This document shows, one piece after another, positions 36,654 to 45,479 of a DNA stretch of 64,000 bases. The DNA lies in assembly GCF_008711465.1 (NCBI RefSeq), contig NZ_VXKQ01000030.1, forward strand, positions 62,001-126,000, in the 5' to 3' direction. Numbering within the stretch: the stretch's first letter is position 1; the number at the start of each line of letters is the position of its first letter. The notes beneath the pieces are model-generated. The model was not told where the DNA came from. It did not search any database and saw only the letters and a list, made by a program, of their open reading frames with translations. Made by a program: the position numbers and the translations under genes. Source of the stretch: Francisella sp. SYW-9. Lineage in GTDB: Bacteria; Pseudomonadota; Gammaproteobacteria; Francisellales; Francisellaceae.

Positions 36654-37379
36654 TTATTTTTTAAAGCTAATCTTAGTAGGGGGGCTTCCTGGAAAATATT
36701 TCTTATAAAAACTCATTAGAATATCTTGATTGCGAGCACCCATTTCTAGAGCCTCTGCTGACCATCCATATGAATAATTTTTACCATCAGGACTACCTGT
36801 AAAACATAGATTTTCAGATTTAACTCCCATTGATATATAATCTTTAGATTGCTTAACCGGGCATTTACATTCTGCTACACTAGGATTTTGTGTCACATCA
36901 CATCGCACACCAAAACAATCAGCCCAAGAATATTCTAAATTACCTTTAGCTGGACATGCTGATATTTTTCCTACACTTATAATATTTGCAAGTGAAAATG
37001 TTGAAACAACAGTATTCATTTTACCATTTTTATTATAAGTGCTAGTAGTTCTTTCTGAGTCATATGGTGACAATGATGCTCCCATCCAAGAGTCACTATT
37101 ATCTAATTTAGAAGGATATATTACTGGGCAAAAACATGTTGCTCTTTTACCTTTTTTCCAAGTACATAAAGCTTTACTACACAGTGCATAAGGTGTTTTT
37201 TTATAAAAATATACTTTATGTTTTTTCCCATTTTCCTCAGTAACTTTTACAATTCCGTTTTCCTGTTTTCTTAGTGTACTACCATCATTATTTTGCTCTA
37301 TTGTAGATGCTATTGAAATATTTGTATAAATCAGACACAAAAACAACATGTATAAACCAGCACTCCTGACTCTTAGCAT
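36654..37379 (-). CDS. Secreted cysteine-rich protein of unknown function
   Basis: 241 residues, AGGAG before the ATG, signal peptide about 1-25 (ending SIA). Ten Cys lie in the mature part, mostly in two similar clusters: ALCSKALCTWKKGKRATCFCPV (about 62-82) and ADCFGVRCDVTQNPSVAECKCPV (about 155-177), plus CPAKG before the second and a Cys in ENLCFTG. The repeated C-x-CPV ending suggests an internal duplication and several disulfide bonds in the periplasm or outside. No family recognised. It stands alone between the dehydrogenase and the pilin-like gene. Confidence 0.65.
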   Translation of the reverse strand: MLRVRSAGLYMLFLCLIYTNISIASTIEQNNDGSTLRKQENGIVKVTEENGKKHKVYFYKKTPYALCSKALCTWKKGKRATCFCPVIYPSKLDNSDSWMGASLSPYDSERTTSTYNKNGKMNTVVSTFSLANIISVGKISACPAKGNLEYSWADCFGVRCDVTQNPSVAECKCPVKQSKDYISMGVKSENLCFTGSPDGKNYSYGWSAEALEMGARNQDILMSFYKKYFPGSPPTKISFKK

Positions 37380-37506
37380 TTTAATTCTCCTTTTAAATTA
37401 AATAACTAATATTAACTTTACTATAAGAAATGAAATCTTTAATTTAAGCATTTCATATTGCTATTGTTATTTTTTAATAATAACACCAATCAATTATTAA
37501 GCAACA

Positions 37507-37992
37507 CTATTCTGAAATTAATTTTATAATACAGTTATTTGGCATTAAGAACTGAGGAATATTTTTATTTGAAATAATTAAACAATCCCAGATTATATAT
37601 GGATCTTCTACTTTATGTCTAGACTTAACATAAGGTGTCAATACTATACTGCCCTTACCTAAATATGTATCATCTAGCCTTGCTATAATCTGACCATTGT
37701 TTCTTATATAAATATTTTGTGATTTGATATTTTGATAGTTTTTATTAGCTGAAATATTTACAAGCGCATATAAATCATTTTTTGAGCTTTGCTTCTCTAC
37801 AGTACCATTTCCATAGATCAACTCGGTTGATACTCTAGTTTTAAATAAATTAAGCCTTGATATTTCATTAGACAACCTTGCTGTATAATTATGATTCAAA
37901 TAAACAAAAAATATTGAAGTAATAATTATTATTACGAATATAACTAACAATATAATTTCTTTAGTTCCAAAGCCTTTATTTTTTACAAGCAA
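37507..37992 (-). CDS. Type IV pilin-like protein
   Basis: 161 residues from a TTG start at 37992, supported by GGGGAG six bases upstream. The short leader MLVKNKG is followed by FGTKE and a hydrophobic helix (IILLVIFVIIIITSIFF): the prepilin peptidase signature, with Gly at -1, Phe at +1 and Glu at +5. A globular domain follows, with two Cys near the C-terminus (WDCLII ... NNCIIK) forming a likely D-region loop of about 18 residues. It resembles type IV pilins in architecture rather than in detailed sequence. It is an orphan gene with no other pilus gene adjacent; pilF is 7 kb away. Confidence 0.75.
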   Translation of the reverse strand: MLVKNKGFGTKEIILLVIFVIIIITSIFFVYLNHNYTARLSNEISRLNLFKTRVSTELIYGNGTVEKQSSKNDLYALVNISANKNYQNIKSQNIYIRNNGQIIARLDDTYLGKGSIVLTPYVKSRHKVEDPYIIWDCLIISNKNIPQFLMPNNCIIKLISE

Positions 37993-38027
37993 TTTTACTC
38001 CCCTACTGGTAAAATAGTACCAATAAA

Positions 38028-38046
38028 CTAACCCTAACCCTAACCC
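38028..38046. repeat. Short (CTAACC)3 tandem repeat
   Basis: Three perfect copies of the six-base unit plus one base in the spacer before hemF, between the pilin-like and hemF genes, which are divergent. Such short repeats can change length by slippage and lie where either promoter may be. Confidence 0.8.
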
Positions 38047-38095
38047 TTCTGCTATTAAATTTACTAAATAGCAATCTAATTATAAGGTTAAAGTA

Positions 38096-39034
38096 ATGCA
38101 AAAAAAAATCTCAAAATTTGAAAATTTTTTAATACAACTTCAACAAAATATTACCACAGCATTAGAAAAGTATGAAACTAATAATGCAAAATTCGTCAAC
38201 GATAAATGGCAAAAACCCAACACTCCTGATCAGAAACTTAAAGGTTATGGTAATTCAATGATAATAGAAGGAGGAGATATCTTTGAGAAAGGTGTTGTAG
38301 CTTTTTCAAGAGTTCACGGTGATGCTTTACCACCGTCAGCTACCGCCAAAAGACAAGATCTTGCAGGTAAATCATTTATAGCAACAGGCGTTTCCCTTGT
38401 TATACATCCTCGCAACCCTTTTGCACCAACATCTCATGCAAACTTTAGAATTTTTGTTGCTGGGGCTGATACAGATAATCCTATTTGGTGGTTTGGTGGA
38501 GGTTTTGATTTAACTCCTTATTACCCATTTAAAGAAGATGCTATACATTGGCACCAAACAGCTAAAGATGCTTGTGATAAACATGATAAAAGCTATTACC
38601 CTAAATTTAAAGAATGGTGTGATGATTATTTTTATCTAAAGCATCGTGATGAATGTCGTGGTATTGGCGGATTATTCTTTGATGATTTAAATGACAAATC
38701 ATTTGATGAATGTTTTAACTTTGTAACTGACTGTGCAAATTCATATTTAGATGCTTATTTACCTATAATAGAAAAAAGAAAAAATATTGCATATACACAA
38801 AAGCATAAAGATTTCCAACTTTATCGTAGAGGTAGATATGTAGAGTTTAATTTAGTCTTTGATAGAGGTACTATATTTGGTTTACAAAGTGGTGGACGTA
38901 CAGAATCTATACTATCTTCTATGCCTCCTATGGCAACATGGAAATACAACTGGCATCCTGAAAAAAACTCTGAGGAAGCTAAGATATATGATTATATTAA
39001 ACCAAGAAATTGGTTAAAAACTAATTCTAAATAA
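38096..39034 (+). CDS. hemF: Aerobic coproporphyrinogen III oxidase HemF
   Basis: 312 residues, typical of the oxygen-dependent enzyme that makes protoporphyrinogen IX from coproporphyrinogen III in haem synthesis. Motifs: GGGDIF-like [34 protein letters not shown] (in parts [11 protein letters not shown]), [24 protein letters not shown] and [16 protein letters not shown] (RRGRYVEFN). A single gene after a 100-bp spacer with the CTAACC repeat. Confidence 0.97.
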   Translation: MQKKISKFENFLIQLQQNITTALEKYETNNAKFVNDKWQKPNTPDQKLKGYGNSMIIEGGDIFEKGVVAFSRVHGDALPPSATAKRQDLAGKSFIATGVSLVIHPRNPFAPTSHANFRIFVAGADTDNPIWWFGGGFDLTPYYPFKEDAIHWHQTAKDACDKHDKSYYPKFKEWCDDYFYLKHRDECRGIGGLFFDDLNDKSFDECFNFVTDCANSYLDAYLPIIEKRKNIAYTQKHKDFQLYRRGRYVEFNLVFDRGTIFGLQSGGRTESILSSMPPMATWKYNWHPEKNSEEAKIYDYIKPRNWLKTNSK

Positions 39035-39283
39035 TACTTCTAACAAAACTTAAGGATCTTATAGCACTCCCAAAAACTGGTTATTCTACAACTTGATCAT
39101 AGAATCAAATTTTAAGATTGCTAACGGAACGATCCTATGATGACAGTTATAGGATAAAAAAATAGGTTCAAAAAATATTCTGATTAATGATATCAAGCTT
39201 AAATACCTAGTACTTTTATATGTATTTAGCTATATTAGTTATGTTACAATTAACTTCAAAATATTTAATCATTATTTTACTAA
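39035..39283. other. Non-coding spacer before serC with inverted repeats
   Basis: No reading frame of note. It contains ATCCTAT-10 bases-ATAGGAT (about 39151-39174) and a wider pair TCATAG ... CTATGA around a stretch less AT-rich than its surroundings (about 39100-39160). The serC promoter should lie in the AT-rich right half. Origin unknown. Confidence 0.4.
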
Positions 39284-40336
39284 ATGAAAATAAATTTTTG
39301 CGCTGGCCCTGCTGTCGTACCTAGTTCCATTATACAAGCTCTTCAGCAAATGATGACTAACTACAAAGACACCGGAGTTTCGTTACTATCAATATCTCAC
39401 AGAGATAAAGTTTTTGATGAAGTTCATGACGCTATACAAAAAAACTTAAGAAGCTTATTAAATATCCCAGATAATTACTCAATTCTACTAATGCAGGCTG
39501 GGGCCACTGCCCAATTTGCTACTATCCCTATGAATTTATCAAATAAATACAATAAAGCTTTATATGTATGTAGTGGTCAATGGTCTGAAAAAGCTGCAAA
39601 AGAGGCAAATAAATTCATTGATGTAACAGCAGTTAAATATGATGAAAATATAGCTGAAAACTTCACTTCTAATAAGTACGACTATATATACTATACAGAC
39701 AATGAAACTGTAGATGGTTTCCAAATCAACAAATTAGCTAAATCATGTAACACAGAATTAGTTTGTGATATGTCATCAAGCTTTTTATCAAAGCCCATAA
39801 ATGTTACTGATTATGGCTTAATTTATGCTGGCGCTCAAAAAAATGCTGGTATTCCTGGTTTAACAATAGTGATCATTAAAGATTCTTTAATTCAGCAAAA
39901 AGCAAATATACCTGTGGTTTTTGATTATTTTATTACTAAGAAATCAAATTCAGTTTATAACACTCCATCCGTTATATCATGGGTGACATTTGAGCTTACA
40001 TTAGAATATCTAATTAAGAGCTATGCGAGCTTAAACAAGGTTGAAGAATTTAATAATCAAAAAGCAGATTTACTTTATTCAGCTATAGATAATTCAAAGA
40101 TATATAAAAATGATATTAAACCAGAATATCGCTCAAATATGAATGTTATCTTTCATTTACCAACTTCTGAATTAACCGATAAGTTTTTATCCTCTGCTGA
40201 TAAAAAAGGCTTTTATGGACTTAAAGGTCATCGTAATATAGGTGGTTGTCGAGCAAGTTTATATAATGCAGTATCTCTTGAAGATGTTAGAAAACTAGTT
40301 AGATTTATGCAGGATTTTGAAAATGAACAATTATAA
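39284..40336 (+). CDS. serC: Phosphoserine aminotransferase SerC
   Basis: 350 residues, typical length. FCAGPAVVP at the N-terminus, AGATAQFA, and YAGAQKNAGIPG (the Lys carries the PLP) are diagnostic; GLKGHRNIGGCRASLYNA near the end (in parts GHRNIGG, RASLYNA) is also conserved. It converts 3-phosphohydroxypyruvate and glutamate to phosphoserine and also serves pyridoxine synthesis. It overlaps cmk by 14 bp. Confidence 0.97.
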   Translation: MKINFCAGPAVVPSSIIQALQQMMTNYKDTGVSLLSISHRDKVFDEVHDAIQKNLRSLLNIPDNYSILLMQAGATAQFATIPMNLSNKYNKALYVCSGQWSEKAAKEANKFIDVTAVKYDENIAENFTSNKYDYIYYTDNETVDGFQINKLAKSCNTELVCDMSSSFLSKPINVTDYGLIYAGAQKNAGIPGLTIVIIKDSLIQQKANIPVVFDYFITKKSNSVYNTPSVISWVTFELTLEYLIKSYASLNKVEEFNNQKADLLYSAIDNSKIYKNDIKPEYRSNMNVIFHLPTSELTDKFLSSADKKGFYGLKGHRNIGGCRASLYNAVSLEDVRKLVRFMQDFENEQL

Positions 40337-40982
40337 AATTATTACAATCGATGGACCTAGCGGCGTTGGTAAAGGTACGCTAGCTAAAGCATTAGCAAAA
40401 TATTTAAATTATGAGTTACTGGATAGTGGTGCTATTTACAGATTAGCTGCTCTTCATTGTTATAACAATAATACTGACCTTGAAAGTGAATCACACGTAT
40501 ATCAAACCTTAGAAAGTTTAAATATAAGCTTTAAAATTGAAGATAATATTGTTAAAGCATTTCTTAATGATAAAGATGTAACAAAAGAGATTCGCACTGA
40601 ACAAACAGGTATGCTTGCTTCAAAAGTTGCAGCCTACCCTTCTGTAAGAGAAATTTTATTAGATAAGCAAAGAGAATTTGCAACAGAGCAAGGGTTAGTG
40701 GCAGATGGTAGAGATATGGGCACAGTAGTTTTTACTGATGCAAAATATAAATTTTTTCTTGATGCTGATACAAAAGTTACCGCTAAAAGAAGATTTGATG
40801 AGTTAGAATCTAAAGGATTAGATCCTAATTTTGATAAAATCTTAGCAGATATTGAAAAGAGAGATTTCCAAGACCGCAATCGTAAAACTGCGCCATTAAG
40901 ACCTGCTGACGATGCAATAATTATAGATACATCAAACCTATCAATAAAAGAAGTCTTCGATACAGTAGTATCAAAGATATAG
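40323..40982 (+). CDS. cmk: Cytidylate kinase Cmk
   Basis: 219 residues from ATG 40323 (an in-frame TTG at 40317 is unlikely). P-loop DGPSGVGKGT near residue 9, LLDSGAIYRL-like LDSGAIYR, GRDMGTVVF and DRNRKTAPLRPADDA are all typical of bacterial CMP kinase, which phosphorylates CMP/dCMP with ATP. It is translationally coupled to serC; in many gammaproteobacteria serC and cmk are near each other, with aroA between, which is absent here. Confidence 0.97.
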   Translation: MNNYKIITIDGPSGVGKGTLAKALAKYLNYELLDSGAIYRLAALHCYNNNTDLESESHVYQTLESLNISFKIEDNIVKAFLNDKDVTKEIRTEQTGMLASKVAAYPSVREILLDKQREFATEQGLVADGRDMGTVVFTDAKYKFFLDADTKVTAKRRFDELESKGLDPNFDKILADIEKRDFQDRNRKTAPLRPADDAIIIDTSNLSIKEVFDTVVSKI

Positions 40983-41038
40983 TATAAGTTAACAAATTTA
41001 GAAATATTAACTCATTAGAAAATTGTTAGAAAAAATTA

Positions 41039-41650
41039 TTAAAAACCTACTTTTATAACTTGGCCATTTGCAATGCCTGCAACTGATTTTAAATAAGCCT
41101 GTGCAACTTCTTCAGCTTTTACAGGTTTATATCCAACAAAAAATGGTCCATACTTGCCTAAAGCCTCTTCAACGACTGTCGGACTTACTGTATTAATACG
41201 GAAATTTTTATATTCCAAAATAGCAGCTTTAATAAACCCCTCTAAACCAGCATTAACTGTTGCAGCTATGCTTCCCATAGCTATTGGCTCAACATTTAAT
41301 ATTCCAGTAGTTAATGTAAAAGAACCACCTTCATTAATATATTTTGATCCAATTTGAACAAGATTTATCTGTCCTAGAAGTTTGTTACTTAAACTTAAAT
41401 CCCAGTCTTGTTGCTCAATCTCTTGTATACTTTTGAAGGCAACCTTTCCTGTAGTAGAAACTAAAGCATCAAAACCACCTACTTTTTCAAATAGGTTTTT
41501 AATAGACTTAGGATCTTGTATATCTACAGAAAAATCAGTCTTTTCACCAGAGAAACTAGCTGTAATAACTTCATAACCAGCTACTTTTAAACTTTCATAT
41601 GTAGCAGAACCAATAGTCCCTGAAGCTCCTATTAAAACAACTTTTTTCAT
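41039..41650 (-). CDS. Short-chain dehydrogenase (SDR), atypical active site
   Basis: 203 residues. The nucleotide-binding motif is IGASGTIG near residue 7, and the segment NTVSPTVVEEALGKYG shows the SDR C-terminal pattern. The classical YxxxK active site is missing: the aligned segment is GSIAATVNAGLEGF. A group of short SDR proteins of about 200 residues shares this change and has no clear assigned reaction. It lies 3 bp after the peroxiredoxin gene, so both are probably expressed under the divergent OxyR. Confidence 0.85.
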   Translation of the reverse strand: MKKVVLIGASGTIGSATYESLKVAGYEVITASFSGEKTDFSVDIQDPKSIKNLFEKVGGFDALVSTTGKVAFKSIQEIEQQDWDLSLSNKLLGQINLVQIGSKYINEGGSFTLTTGILNVEPIAMGSIAATVNAGLEGFIKAAILEYKNFRINTVSPTVVEEALGKYGPFFVGYKPVKAEEVAQAYLKSVAGIANGQVIKVGF

Positions 41651-41653
41651 TAC

Positions 41654-42178
41654 TTACTTAGACTCCAAGTATTTTAATAAGTTTTCTGGAGAAGACTCAC
41701 CATATGGATCATCTTCAGCATTATCACGTTTACCTGGCTCTACAAACATCTTCTCGATTTCACCATTATTTACGATCATAGCATATCTCCATGATCTTTT
41801 ACCAAAACTAAGATTAGATTTATCTACAAGCATATCTAAACCTTGAGTAAACTCACCATTACCATCAGGAATTGGCTTAATATTTTTAACATCTTGAGCC
41901 TGGATCCACTTATTCATAACAAAACTATCATTTACAGATAAAACGTAAATCTCTTGGATACCAAGTTCTTTAAATCTAGCTGCATTATTCTCAAATCCTG
42001 GTAGCTGATATGTAGAACAAGTTGGTGTAAATGCTCCAGGTAATGAAAATACTATTACTCTTTTATTATCAAAGATATCTGCTGAAGTTACATCTTGCCA
42101 TCTAAATGGATTAGAACCACCAATACTTTCATCTCTAACTCTAGTTTTAAAAGTTACATTAGGTACTCTTTTAGTCAT
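41654..42178 (-). CDS. Peroxiredoxin (Prx5 family), single cysteine
   Basis: 174 residues. The active site PGAFTPTCS has peroxidatic Cys54 and Thr51; RSWRYAMIV and the FGKRS segment are Prx5-family features. Cys54 is the only cysteine, so it must be reduced by an outside thiol (glutaredoxin or glutathione); the family includes Prx-Grx fusions, here without the Grx domain. It reduces hydrogen peroxide and organic peroxides in the cytoplasm. It diverges from the OxyR gene across a 99-bp spacer and is followed by the SDR gene. Confidence 0.93.
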   Translation of the reverse strand: MTKRVPNVTFKTRVRDESIGGSNPFRWQDVTSADIFDNKRVIVFSLPGAFTPTCSTYQLPGFENNAARFKELGIQEIYVLSVNDSFVMNKWIQAQDVKNIKPIPDGNGEFTQGLDMLVDKSNLSFGKRSWRYAMIVNNGEIEKMFVEPGKRDNAEDDPYGESSPENLLKYLESK

Positions 42179-42277
42179 GTTTAGCTCCTTGCTTTGTTAA
42201 GATTCACTGTATATTGTATAAGTATAAAACATAATTTAAAATATATAATACTTATCATTACAATAAGATTTACTTAT

Positions 42278-43147
42278 ATGAATACTCGTACACTTGAATA
42301 TATCATCTCAGTATATGAGACTAAAAGCTTTATTACAGCGTCTGAAAGGTGCTTTGTAAGTCAACCAGCATTAAGTATGCAAATAAAAAAATTTGAGGAA
42401 TATATTGGAGTACAGATATTCGAGCGAGGTTCTAAACAGGTTCTAATAACAAAACGTGGGATTAAAATAATTAACCAAGCATATAAGATTCTTGATGAAG
42501 TAAACAATTTACAAAGAATATCAAAACTATTACTTGAGAACGATAAAATAAGAATTGCTATTGGTGCTTTTCCAACCTTATGCCCATATTTAATGCCTAA
42601 AGTATTACCAATAATAAAACAAGAAATACCAAATATAAGTATCTCTGTAATTGAAGAAAAGACAGATATACTTGTAGATATGCTTGATCAAGGAAAAATT
42701 GATTTTGCCCTTTTAGCAACCCCAACAGACAATTACCAATTCAAAAGAAAAATGGTTTTAAAAGATAAGTTCTATGCTGCTGTAGCTAAGAATAATCCAA
42801 TATCAAAAGGTAAAAGTATATGTGTTAGAGATCTGGTTAAAGAAAATCTTATGATTCTTGATGAAGGCCACTGTCTTCGTGATCAAACCTTAAAGCTCTG
42901 TGAGTTAGATGATTTTAATAATAGAGATTTTAAAGGCAGTAGCTTAGAGACATTAAGACAGATGGTCTCTATTGATGAAGGAGTAACATTAATACCTAAA
43001 ATAGCTTGCACAAAAACAGAAAATATTAAGTATATAACTGTTGATAACGCAGAGTTTTATCGAGAAATAGATTTAGTTATGAGAAAAAGTTCTGTATATG
43101 ATGATATTTTTGATAAGTTAGTAAAAATAATTTCTAAGAACTCTTAA
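42278..43147 (+). CDS. oxyR: Peroxide-sensing LysR regulator OxyR
   Basis: 289 residues from ATG 42278 (MNTRTLEYIISVYET...); the frame is open 28 codons further upstream but those residues do not fit a LysR start. HTH at about 18-38 (FITASERCFVSQPALSMQI, in parts SERCFVSQPALS). In the effector domain the segment GHCLRDQTLKLC places cysteines at 199 and 208, the same numbers and spacing as the redox pair of E. coli OxyR. Thus it should sense hydrogen peroxide by disulfide formation. It is divergent from the peroxiredoxin-SDR pair, a likely target. Confidence 0.92.
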   Translation: MNTRTLEYIISVYETKSFITASERCFVSQPALSMQIKKFEEYIGVQIFERGSKQVLITKRGIKIINQAYKILDEVNNLQRISKLLLENDKIRIAIGAFPTLCPYLMPKVLPIIKQEIPNISISVIEEKTDILVDMLDQGKIDFALLATPTDNYQFKRKMVLKDKFYAAVAKNNPISKGKSICVRDLVKENLMILDEGHCLRDQTLKLCELDDFNNRDFKGSSLETLRQMVSIDEGVTLIPKIACTKTENIKYITVDNAEFYREIDLVMRKSSVYDDIFDKLVKIISKNS

Positions 43148-43160
43148 TTAGATCATAACG

Positions 43161-43955
43161 CTACTTAGTGTTAGTACTTTCAAATATTTTATCAGCAGAT
43201 TTAGCAACAAAACCTTGGTATAGCTTACCGTCACTATCTTTATAGCGCTTTGCAAACTCATAATAACAAGATGGAATCTGTTTTTTACCATCTACAAAAT
43301 TAACCTCAACTAAACCTGACATTGTACTTGATTGCTCTAATAAATCAGCTTGAGAACCTTTGATTTCTCCACCAGAGGAGTTAAGTTTAAAGCCATTTTC
43401 TTTAAGAAAATCATTAACTTCAGCAACTTCATCAAAGTTTTTAAGCTGATTAATGAAAACAGTAAAGTGATTTGCTTTAAAACCAAAAGCATAAAACCAA
43501 GCAGCATACTCAGATTCATCTAAAAGCTTTTTATACACTTCATAATTAATTTGCCAACTAGTACCTGATAGTAAAAGTTCTTCTGGCTTGTCTATTAAAT
43601 TCTGTGGAATTGAATCAACACATTTACTAAGTGTCTTTTGTAAATTGTCAGAGAACTCTTTTGTTAAAAGTTGACTAATAAAAACCTTAGGTTGAGTTTC
43701 ATCACTATGTTCAAGATGTATTGCTTTAAGTTTTTTGACCTCAAAATCATAATCATTGCAGATTTTATATCCTTTAGAAATAAATGCTTGTGCTAGCTTA
43801 TGGATATTTATTCTATCATCATCTAATGTCCTTAGAGCAATATGATCATTTTCAGGATTTTCCCCATTTTTGACAAAGAGATCATAGATATCTTTTGCAT
43901 GAGGATTATGTGTCATATATTGATCCCATAGCTTTTCTAAAATGTCTACACTCAT
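43161..43955 (-). CDS. DUF1338 family protein, candidate 2-oxoadipate dioxygenase/decarboxylase
   Basis: 264 residues. The pattern DHIALRTL (His38), KANHFTVFI (His163) and SGLVEVNF (probable Glu217) gives a plausible two-His, one-Glu iron site as in HglS-type DUF1338 enzymes, which turn 2-oxoadipate into D-2-hydroxyglutarate. The protein is shorter than Pseudomonas HglS (about 460 residues). It lies 5 bp after the ALDH7-like gene and downstream of a saccharopine/lysine dehydrogenase-like gene, which fits lysine breakdown via aminoadipate. No aminotransferase making 2-oxoadipate is in the operon. Confidence 0.78.
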   Translation of the reverse strand: MSVDILEKLWDQYMTHNPHAKDIYDLFVKNGENPENDHIALRTLDDDRINIHKLAQAFISKGYKICNDYDFEVKKLKAIHLEHSDETQPKVFISQLLTKEFSDNLQKTLSKCVDSIPQNLIDKPEELLLSGTSWQINYEVYKKLLDESEYAAWFYAFGFKANHFTVFINQLKNFDEVAEVNDFLKENGFKLNSSGGEIKGSQADLLEQSSTMSGLVEVNFVDGKKQIPSCYYEFAKRYKDSDGKLYQGFVAKSADKIFESTNTK

Positions 43956-43960
43956 ATCGA

Positions 43961-45457
43961 CTACTCCTCTAAGTTAAATTTAATGCCTTGAGCTAACGGT
44001 AAATCCCTACCATAGTTGATGGTATTAGTTTGCCTACGCATATATGCTTTCCAAGCATCTGAGCCAGCTTCACGGCCACCTCCAGTATGTTTTTCACCAC
44101 CAAAAGCACCGCCAATTTCAGCTCCAGAAGTTCCAATATTTACATTAGCAATACCACAATCACTACCTAAGCTAGATAAGAACTTTTCAGCATTTTGTAG
44201 ATTATCAGTAAATATAGAGCTTGATAAACCATATTTGACTGAGTTATTTAACTCTATAGCTTCTTCAATATCTGAATAAGGCATTATATATAATATTGGG
44301 CAAAAGTTTTCTTCTGCTACTATTGGCATATCTACTTTAGCTTCAATAATTGTTGGCTCAACAAAGAAACCTTCTTTTTCAATTCTTTTTCCACCTGTTA
44401 AGATTTTTCCACCTTGATTAACAGCCTCAGCTACAGTTTTTGTGAAGTTATCAACTGATGCTTGATCAATTACAGGCCCCATTAAATTATTCTGATCTAA
44501 TGGATCACCAACTTTTATCTGCTTATAAGCATTGACCATTTTTTCTTTGACTAACTCATAAATAGATTTATGTACAAACAGCCTTCTTAAAGAAGTACAT
44601 CTTTGTCCAGCTGTACCAACAGCTCCAAATACAGCAGCAGGGATAGCAAGTTTTAAATTAGCTGTTTCATCAATAATTGTTGCATTATTACCACCTAACT
44701 CTAAAATACTCTTACCAAATCTTTTAGCTACTTGTTGCCCAACATCTTGCCCAACTTTTGTTGAGCCTGTAAATGATACTAAATTAACTCTTTCATCATT
44801 TACCAAAAGCTTTGATACTTCGATCTCTTTAGAAATTACTGTGTGAAAAATCTCAGGATAGTTATACTCTTTAATAACTTTTTGACAAATATTATGTACA
44901 GCAATAGAACATAGCGGAGTTTTTTCAGATGGCTTCCAAATAACTGTATTGCCGCAAATCACTGCAATAAATGCGTTCCACGACCATACAGCAACTGGGA
45001 AGTTAAAAGCAGAAATTACACCAACAACTCCTAAAGGATGCCATTGTTCATACATACGATGCTCATCGCGCTCGGAATTCATCATCGCACCATAAAGCAT
45101 TCTTGATTGGCCAACAGCAAAATCCGCCATATCAATCATCTCTTGAACTTCACCATCACCCTCTTGTTTAGATTTACCCATTTCTAAAGAAACTAAACTA
45201 CCGAGATGATCTTTATTTTTACGCAGCTCTTCACCTATCAAACGTACCAATTCACCTCTCTTAGGAGCAGGTACTTGACGCCATCTCTTAGCAACATCTG
45301 TAGCTTTTGAAATAGCCTCTTGCATAACCTCTAGACCATGATTCTCTACCTTCGCCAAAAGCTTGCCATCAGCTGGGCTATAAGTTTCAATAGCATTACT
45401 GACATCATTATTTATATACTTTTCTAAACCTAAGTTTAACTCTTTTAAAATACTCAT
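43961..45457 (-). CDS. Aldehyde dehydrogenase, ALDH7 (aminoadipate semialdehyde dehydrogenase) type
   Basis: 498 residues. Motifs: [18 protein letters not shown] (ALDH7 type), [17 protein letters not shown] in parts (GVISAFNFP), SFTGSTKVG, catalytic Glu in LELGGNNA, catalytic Cys in GQRCTSLRR, and [13 protein letters not shown]7 enzymes (antiquitin, AmaB) oxidise alpha-aminoadipic semialdehyde to aminoadipate with NAD. The context (lysine/saccharopine dehydrogenase upstream, DUF1338 downstream) supports that substrate. Betaine aldehyde or other aldehydes remain possible. Confidence 0.9.
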   Translation of the reverse strand: MSILKELNLGLEKYINNDVSNAIETYSPADGKLLAKVENHGLEVMQEAISKATDVAKRWRQVPAPKRGELVRLIGEELRKNKDHLGSLVSLEMGKSKQEGDGEVQEMIDMADFAVGQSRMLYGAMMNSERDEHRMYEQWHPLGVVGVISAFNFPVAVWSWNAFIAVICGNTVIWKPSEKTPLCSIAVHNICQKVIKEYNYPEIFHTVISKEIEVSKLLVNDERVNLVSFTGSTKVGQDVGQQVAKRFGKSILELGGNNATIIDETANLKLAIPAAVFGAVGTAGQRCTSLRRLFVHKSIYELVKEKMVNAYKQIKVGDPLDQNNLMGPVIDQASVDNFTKTVAEAVNQGGKILTGGKRIEKEGFFVEPTIIEAKVDMPIVAEENFCPILYIMPYSDIEEAIELNNSVKYGLSSSIFTDNLQNAEKFLSSLGSDCGIANVNIGTSGAEIGGAFGGEKHTGGGREAGSDAWKAYMRRQTNTINYGRDLPLAQGIKFNLEE

Positions 45458-45479
45458 TTATCCACCTTTTTGAATTTTA

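Noticed and set aside
38028-38046. Telomere-like CCCTAA repeat
   Set aside because: Only three units, in the middle of a bacterial gene array; no hint of a linear end.
42179-42277. OxyR binding box in the peroxiredoxin-oxyR spacer
   Set aside because: No clear ATAG-N7-CTAT series could be aligned by eye, although regulation is expected.
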